Below, in pieces: positions 58,348-64,000 of a stretch of DNA of 64,000 nt. The stretch's first letter is position 1, and the number at the start of each line of letters is the position of its first letter. The DNA is from Melanopsichium pennsylvanicum (lineage: Eukaryota; Basidiomycota; Ustilaginomycetes; Ustilaginales), in assembly GCA_900208305.1 (NCBI GenBank), contig OAPG01000016.1, positions 496,001-560,000 of the forward strand. The letters are read 5' to 3'. Below the pieces are notes generated by a model. That model was not told the DNA's origin. It saw nothing but the letters and a program-made list of their open reading frames with translations, and made no database searches. Both the position numbers and the translations under genes were made by a program.

Positions 58348-61053
58348 ATGACAGCCCGCACCAATTCCGACAAGGGCTTTGATGATGATGATGATGCATG
58401 GCATCACAAACGCAGGAGGGTCTCATTACCTTCAAATGCCACCCGTGATGATGGTGGTGGTAACCAGCCGTTGACGACCCAAGTGATCCGCTCCGCATGG
58501 CGGCATCCCCAACCGCTCATCGCATCATCTCGACCATTGGCACCTGCACATCACAGCACACCAAAGCCTTTAAACAACAATCTCAATGAAACCGCGACGG
58601 CTCGATATGCCAATCGAGAAGCAACTCAGGCCCTTCCCAAACGCAAGTTCTCTAGGAGCCGATCGGGTTGCAACACATGTCGAACGCGAAAGCTCAAATG
58701 CGACGAGGAACGGCCTCGCTGTAGAAGATGCACTGGCAATGGAAAGGACTGCATATGGCACACAGAAGACGAGGATAAGCGTAATACAGCTACGACTTCG
58801 CCGGCATCGAGACGACCACCTGTAGCAACAGACTCGCCGATCAAGGACACACGGCCAGCTGAGAGCATTCCTTCGCTACCTCAACCACGTACCCAGCTGC
58901 AGCTCAACGTCGCGCAAAGCTTCACTCAGCCGCCTCATCCACGCCCCGAGTCACCGCAGCATCTTGACGACTGGATCGACTTGCTTTGTGCCTCGATCGG
59001 TAATCACGTACAGCAGCACAGCAGCCCCAGCACAGCAAGCACTGCCGGCAGCAATGCCTCTAGCAAGAATGCCCCGAGATGCACCGAAGGGAGATCATCA
59101 GATAGATCGAGCGGCTCGTCCAGGACAGGTCGTTTCAGTGGCTACTCGGATCCCGATTCGGGACTATCCACGCTTGCAGATGCTGCTGTGGGTGGAAACC
59201 GGTCCGCTGCCAATGACTTGAGCTGGCTACACGAAGACTGGCTGGCCCTGTTGACTGCATCCCCAGCAGTTCCAGAGCCATGGCAGACAGAGGCATTCCA
59301 GCATGCATCTGCGGCAGCTCATACAGGCCTCTCCGGTCTCGAACACATATCGGAGTCTGATCTACAGAAACGCATTCGCACTCTATGTGTCACCAAGATC
59401 CAGCTCGAGTCAGTCTCGTTCTTCTTCAATACCACGGCGCGCTGCTTCCATCTGCTCACAGCCGAGACCAATGTCTGGCGCATCTTCTTTGCTCAGCTTG
59501 CTTCCGCCTCGCCCATGATTCTTGACTTCATTGCATGCTTTGGTCTTACGCACCTCAGCGTAACTCAAGACCACTCCAAGAAAGCGCTCGCCCATGCGCA
59601 ATTCTCGCGCTGCAAGGCCGAATGGGATGTCATGGTCGGTCCCTTGGACTCGCATCAGTCTATTGAGTCGACTGTATCGCGGATTATTACCGCTCACAAC
59701 GCGCTCGAAATGATTGCTGGTGCCATCGTGATCGGACATATAGAGCAGTTCAATCGCGGATTCGCCACCTGCTCGTGCCAATGCACTGCGCTTGCCTTGA
59801 GAGTCATACGGAAAGCGCTGTCACGTTCCAATTTAGGCGAATCTTCGCTTTCGTGGGTCAAAGAGCTGGATCAAGGCCCAGGCTCCATCTTTCGCTTCTT
59901 TGTTCGCATCGTGATGTGGTGGGAGACCATGTCACTCACCTTGGGACCAGGCAGCGGGGAGGGCGACGTTCAAGACATTTTCCGACACGTCTATCAGTGG
60001 GAAGCCAAAGACGGACCCGGTCCAGATCCGATTGGATGCTCTACTCAGTGTGTGGTGGGCTGGCCCCTTGATCTCCTGGACGCTCTCCACCAGACAACGT
60101 GCCTGAGCAAGACCCCAGAGATCTCCGCCTTTCGACCGCCACCTTCACTCTCAGTGCCACTTGTGATGCCTTCAGGCACACTGTCGTATGCGCTTGAAGG
60201 CTCCATCCCGCTCGATCTGCAACATCAGATCGACACGGTCGAGACTCAGATCCGTCTGGCGAGACCTTTGCCGCTCGTACAGGATGACAGCATCGCCGCC
60301 GAGCTGCGCTATTTGCTTTTCGAATGTCTGCAATCGGCATGCCTCGTCTACTTTTGCAAGTCTTTGCTCAAGTCAACAGATGCCGTCTGGTTCGAAGTCG
60401 ACAAAGTCACGCGCTTTCTTGAGCGCAAGCAGCGCGGTCAAAGCGCCGCTGCTTCCGGCGGTGCACAGGCAGTAGACGGCACTCATGGCGCGACCACAGC
60501 AGGCTCGGCAACAGGACACATGCAACTGACCCAGGCCATGGAGATGAGAGGCAAGTGGTGGATTAGAGCCCCCGACAACGCCCTGATCTGGGCTTATGCC
60601 ACTTGTGCCGCCGAGATCTTTGGCAATTTGGACCCCTCGGTCGAAGTCGTTCAGAGCGGCCGGCCGCAAGATGGAAGATACCAGCTGGGAAAGGGCAAGC
60701 CCACCATGCTGGCACTTGGCTCACAGCTGTCCTTGGGATCGGAAGTGTACGCGGCGTACGCTCAGTCACGCTCGGAAGCGAGGCAACGGTGCAGAAGGTC
60801 CTTGTTGCTGTGGGAACGTTTTGATGAGACGCAGTGCATCTTTCTTGTTCGTCACTTTGTCAAAGCCATCTGGGACCGCCGCGACCTGTACGAGCAACAG
60901 CAGCAGCGACTAGAGAGCGAGACGCCCAGATTAGGGCATGATAGTGCCTTGGCCGAGTCAGAAGATCAGGGTGCCGTGGAGCCTTATGACCTGGCAGCGG
61001 AAGTACCGGCCATTTGTCGACAGCGCCGTTGGACCCAACCTTTGATGTTCTAG
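58348..61053 (+). CDS. Zn(II)2Cys6 transcription factor with fungal-specific domain 2
   Basis: 901 residues. The zinc cluster is C108-x2-C111-x6-C118-x6-C125-x2-C128-x6-C135 in SGCNTCRTRKLKCDEERPRC, preceded by a basic stretch. A Ser/Thr/Gln-rich linker (about residues 140-300) follows, then a long helical region (RIFFAQLASASPMILDFIACFGLTHLS, AHNALEMIAGAIVIGHIEQF) of the kind in Fungal_trans_2 regulators, to a C-terminus near RRWTQPLMF. Nuclear gene regulator. The start at 58348 is the first ATG; a GTG-started extension was ignored. It lies next to the glycan gene run and could regulate it, which is inference from position only. Confidence 0.9.
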   Translation: MTARTNSDKGFDDDDDAWHHKRRRVSLPSNATRDDGGGNQPLTTQVIRSAWRHPQPLIASSRPLAPAHHSTPKPLNNNLNETATARYANREATQALPKRKFSRSRSGCNTCRTRKLKCDEERPRCRRCTGNGKDCIWHTEDEDKRNTATTSPASRRPPVATDSPIKDTRPAESIPSLPQPRTQLQLNVAQSFTQPPHPRPESPQHLDDWIDLLCASIGNHVQQHSSPSTASTAGSNASSKNAPRCTEGRSSDRSSGSSRTGRFSGYSDPDSGLSTLADAAVGGNRSAANDLSWLHEDWLALLTASPAVPEPWQTEAFQHASAAAHTGLSGLEHISESDLQKRIRTLCVTKIQLESVSFFFNTTARCFHLLTAETNVWRIFFAQLASASPMILDFIACFGLTHLSVTQDHSKKALAHAQFSRCKAEWDVMVGPLDSHQSIESTVSRIITAHNALEMIAGAIVIGHIEQFNRGFATCSCQCTALALRVIRKALSRSNLGESSLSWVKELDQGPGSIFRFFVRIVMWWETMSLTLGPGSGEGDVQDIFRHVYQWEAKDGPGPDPIGCSTQCVVGWPLDLLDALHQTTCLSKTPEISAFRPPPSLSVPLVMPSGTLSYALEGSIPLDLQHQIDTVETQIRLARPLPLVQDDSIAAELRYLLFECLQSACLVYFCKSLLKSTDAVWFEVDKVTRFLERKQRGQSAAASGGAQAVDGTHGATTAGSATGHMQLTQAMEMRGKWWIRAPDNALIWAYATCAAEIFGNLDPSVEVVQSGRPQDGRYQLGKGKPTMLALGSQLSLGSEVYAAYAQSRSEARQRCRRSLLLWERFDETQCIFLVRHFVKAIWDRRDLYEQQQQRLESETPRLGHDSALAESEDQGAVEPYDLAAEVPAICRQRRWTQPLMF

Positions 61054-61867
61054 CTCGGATCAATCGAGCACTGCTACGTGGTCGGGCGGTTGCGATGTCA
61101 CAGCCTTCTATGCGGTAATACATTGGAGTCAGACGACACAATTGTTACCACATTACGATGATAACAGTGATGCCTTGAAGTTGAGTCTCCCTTTCTCTGC
61201 CTGTAGCCTTGGTGCTTTTGCCTTTAAATAAGGTGGATGTTTTAGGCAAAGAATACAAGGTGGGCTATGCTCGACGTGCAGGACCAAGAATCTGGCCTTT
61301 GCAATTAGGCGGGCTCGTCATTTGTCTCCCTGTTGACGGTGGAGCCCGCAACCTACCGCTAGCACAGCGCTTGCACACAACCTGCATCTGCATCAAGGTG
61401 ATTGTCACAATTGCAAAGAGAGAGTCGAAGGTCATTGTGGAAATCGCAATTGGCAACTGGGAACGGAAGCACCACTTCTGATCTTTGCAAAGCGGAAGCT
61501 TTGGCAATTTTGGACCCTTCCAGCTCTGCATTCCCCGGCCTGCTGTGTCCAATAGCCACACAGCCACTATTCCTTGCTCCTGCCCCCACACTGCGCACTG
61601 CAGACTGCATGCATGAGGCTGTCGGCACCAACAACAAGCTGCAACCAAACTACTTGTGGGCTTTGCACTGTACCCTTCCTTTTTCTGTATCTTGTACCTC
61701 TGACACACACAAAGAAAGTTCAATACAATGCACACAACGCAACTTTGTTCAATTTGCATTGATGATGCCCAAGCTGATAAGAAGCAAGTGAGAGGGTTTG
61801 CGCTGGGACACACTTCTCTGTTCAATGTTCCAAGCTTCGTTGTTCACCATCACTTGTTCAAATTGTG
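61054..61867. other. Intergenic region
   Basis: No gene recognised. Upstream exons of the membrane protein at 61868 were looked for but none was found that joins convincingly. Confidence 0.5.
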
Positions 61868-62305
61868 ATGTTTGCACTCACCACTACAACAGACTCAAGC
61901 TCAGCTCTCCAAATGGAGACCTGTTTCAATCCTAGCGCAACGGGGGATGGCGAACTCAGCAGTGACATTCACATCGGCGACTTCATCTACTGCAGTGTGA
62001 CGGTGGCGCTGCTTGCATTCTCGGCGATGCTGTTTCCCGAAACAGGAGAAAGCGATAGGAAAATCTTGGCACGAGTCTTTGTGGCGCTGTGCTTCATGGC
62101 GATCAGGGTTGCATTTTCGACTTGGCACACGTTCCAGGTTATGTTCCTGGGCGTCAATCTTTGTGGCAAAGTCGGGCTTGATTACGTCCCTGAAGTGCTC
62201 GTCGTGCTCACTCTCGTCATGATCGCTTACATTTCCCGAGAGCGGGACAGCTTTGGCTCTAGCAAGCGGTACACGTACGCTTCTACTGATCACAAGTACG
62301 CCTGA
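61868..62305 (+). CDS. Small predicted membrane protein, possibly a truncated multi-membrane protein
   Basis: 145 residues from the ATG at 61868. Three hydrophobic segments (about residues 40-58, 68-88 and 105-122: FIYCSVTVALLAFSAMLF, FVALCFMAIRVAFSTW, VPEVLVVLTLVMIAY) and a polar C-terminal tail. The IRV...STW and YVPEVLVV pattern recalls the C-terminal half of fungal seven-span RTA1/DUF7702-type proteins, so this may be the end of a larger gene, with an acceptor-like CAG at 61890-61892. I do not recognise it firmly. Confidence 0.45.
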   Translation: MFALTTTTDSSSALQMETCFNPSATGDGELSSDIHIGDFIYCSVTVALLAFSAMLFPETGESDRKILARVFVALCFMAIRVAFSTWHTFQVMFLGVNLCGKVGLDYVPEVLVVLTLVMIAYISRERDSFGSSKRYTYASTDHKYA

Positions 62306-63187
62306 ATATAATTTGACGTGGTTTGACTTCGACGGAAAGGTCACTATCGCTAAAGCTCGAGAGATTCACAGACCCACAGAGCGATGCCAATCTATGTCAA
62401 AAGCCTGGACGTCACACTAAAGGTAAAGTCGCGTGCGAGCTCGTGGTCGTAAGCGTTGCAGCTGGTCGCTTGAGAGCGTGGCGGTAGGCGTGAAATAAGA
62501 AGAGCAGTCAAACAGGGACAAGAAGAGGGCTGTCAGCAAAGCATCGACAGGAAGACATGGTGGTGGTGGGCAACGAGCAATGTTGTGAGATAGTACAACA
62601 AAGCCATCGAGCATCAAAATGAGTGCAACTCTTGCGAACGGGCGAGAGCGTCCGGGCGAGCAGAGTTTGCAAGCACTTCGTCATCACTATTCCCACCTCT
62701 TTTTTCCTCTGGCTGTCGGTTTCCCTTAGCCCCTTCTTCTTCTTCACCCTCGCTAGGTCTCGTCTAGCGGACCAGCTTTGTTTCCTTCCTCGCTGTTTGC
62801 TCTCCGTTTGTTCTTGTCGCTCGAACTTAGCTCTTGACCGGCCCCCTCACGGCGGCGGGCCCAAAGCCCCTCATCGAGCTTCAGGCCTCACAGGTCTTCC
62901 CTCGATTCATGTGTTTCTCATCAACTTGGTGAGCGATGCTCAGTCGGGACGAGGTGGAGGTGACCATGTACCTTCCACCGACTTCAAATAGCTCTGATGA
63001 ACCCAGCACCCGTATCAAGCGCTCTGCACACTTCTGTAGATACACGACTCTGGAAGCTTATCTCGTTGCAACATATTCAACGATTACAGAGCTTGCCGAT
63101 CTCCCCGCACAACACATTCCCAGCTGGTATGATGTGACCGAAAGGGCGTGCTTGCATCGTTTTCCTATTTGTGTACATATTTACATC
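62306..63187. other. Intergenic region between convergent genes
   Basis: No gene recognised. A GC-rich patch (about 62,830-62,870) contrasts with the surroundings. Confidence 0.55.
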
Positions 63188-64000
63188 TCATTTCTTGCTG
63201 CAGCAGCTCTCGCCGTTCGAGACCAATACCGACTTGTTGGCGGCTTGTGTGCTCGTAGGAATGTCAAGGATTGGGCAGGTCTCCCAGAAGTCATTGGGCT
63301 TCAGCGACATCATGAGCGACTCGATGGGCATGACAGGGAAGTCCTCGACTCGCGGGTTGTGTGTCAAGCCAAATGTGCACCACATCACTACATCCTCGTT
63401 GACGGTCGACTCCTTGTTCCTAGCGTACGTGGCAACACCGCCCTGCTTTCCGTTGGACTGGTTGGTCCACTTGCCTCCCGCCCAGAGCTCGTCATCGCGG
63501 TACTTTGTTACCCAGACGTGCTGGCGAGCGAACTCGGCTCGCGCGTAAGCAACAGACTTGGGGTGGGCCAACAAGAGCTGAGTGGCGGGCATGTGAAGTT
63601 TGTATCCAATAGGCTTCTTGGAGATAGCGTTGATCTTGTTGGGGTTGGTGATCTTGAAGGTACGATTCTTCGACGGGTCCAAGTTGGCACCGCCCTCGTT
63701 GGCAAGCACAGTCTTCTCGACAGTGTAGCCGACACCGTGAGGGTTGACGAGCTTGTCCTCCTCCGTGTCGAAAGGCATGGTGACACTGTCCTCATAGTGG
63801 ACCGTGTTGCCGTCGCCGTCGATGCGAGGATCTACGCGAACAGAGAAGATGTGTTGGTGGTTGGTACCGAGAACACCGCGAGACACGATGTTGCCGTAGG
63901 GCGAGGTCTTGCCAGCATCGATGGGCGACACCGACAAGACACCGGTAGCGCGAACTTCGAAGGAGATAGCGCCGGTCTGGTCAAAGTGCCAGAGGAAGAT
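63188..64000 (-). CDS. Copper amine oxidase, C-terminal part (partial, N-terminus outside window)
   Basis: About 270 residues of the C-terminal catalytic domain, open to the right edge. It starts inside IFLWHFDQTGAISFEVRATG. The copper site is visible: HQHIFSVRVDPR (the HxH pair) and HNPRVEDFPVMP (third histidine), together with a KPIGYKLHMPATQLLLAHP strand typical of the family. The topaquinone tyrosine (NYDY) lies upstream, outside the window. These enzymes oxidise primary amines to aldehydes, ammonia and H2O2. The C-terminus is SCCSKK; a type 1 peroxisomal signal is not clear. Ends on the minus strand with TAA or equivalent at 63188. Confidence 0.93.
   Translation of the reverse strand: MFLWHFDQTGAISFEVRATGVLSVSPIDAGKTSPYGNIVSRGVLGTNHQHIFSVRVDPRIDGDGNTVHYEDSVTMPFDTEEDKLVNPHGVGYTVEKTVLANEGGANLDPSKNRTFKITNPNKINAISKKPIGYKLHMPATQLLLAHPKSVAYARAEFARQHVWVTKYRDDELWAGGKWTNQSNGKQGGVATYARNKESTVNEDVVMWCTFGLTHNPRVEDFPVMPIESLMMSLKPNDFWETCPILDIPTSTQAANKSVLVSNGESCCSKK

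Overview
The window looks like a chromosome segment of a basidiomycete, most likely a smut fungus (Ustilaginales). The evidence is a protein-dense, roughly 50% GC eukaryotic sequence, few and short introns (GTAAGT/GTGAGT donors, CTGAC/CTAAC branch sites), pyrimidine-rich leaders, and nuclear genes for mitochondrial proteins (NFS1, the complex I zinc subunit, uL22m). The species is inferred from style and gene content, not from a match.

Layout. 0-10.7 kb: the 5' part of a long P-loop GTPase-domain protein (minus strand, runs off the left edge), an NsdD-like GATA factor and an extended SDR epimerase. 10.7-18.3 kb: a complete Ty3/gypsy chromovirus in minus orientation, with 430-bp LTRs, a GTGAG target duplication, gag, pol and a C-terminal chromodomain. 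On its opposite strand, between pol and the 3' LTR, it carries a four-exon gene for a 390-residue protein with a Zn2Cys6-like cysteine cluster. 20.5-25 kb: a secreted M43-type metalloprotease, then a divergent pair of mitochondrial Fe-S genes (complex I zinc subunit and NFS1). 27.5-34 kb: a Prm10/ThrE-family membrane protein, a small MGxC lipid-anchor-type protein whose last exon is 9 nt, and uL22m. 34-37.5 kb: two divergent genes for predicted secreted proteins of unknown function.

38.9-56.5 kb holds six consecutive genes with no unrelated gene between them: two GT90/CAP10-like glycosyltransferases, two nucleotide-sugar transporters, an acyltransferase-3 protein and a Stealth-type sugar-phosphate transferase with an EF hand. 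Together they could supply, extend, phospho-modify and acylate a secreted or surface glycan, in the manner of the capsule machinery of Cryptococcus. A Zn2Cys6 transcription factor follows at 58.3 kb, then a small membrane protein and the C-terminal part of a copper amine oxidase that runs off the right edge.

The strongest leads are (1) the antisense, intron-containing passenger gene of the retrotransposon; (2) that element's -1 frameshift signal (GGGAAAC, 5-nt spacer, perfect 12-bp hairpin); (3) its probable self-primed reverse transcription; and (4) the six-gene glycan cluster. No tRNA, rRNA or CRISPR array was recognised. Splice sites, starts and domain calls were read by eye without searches.
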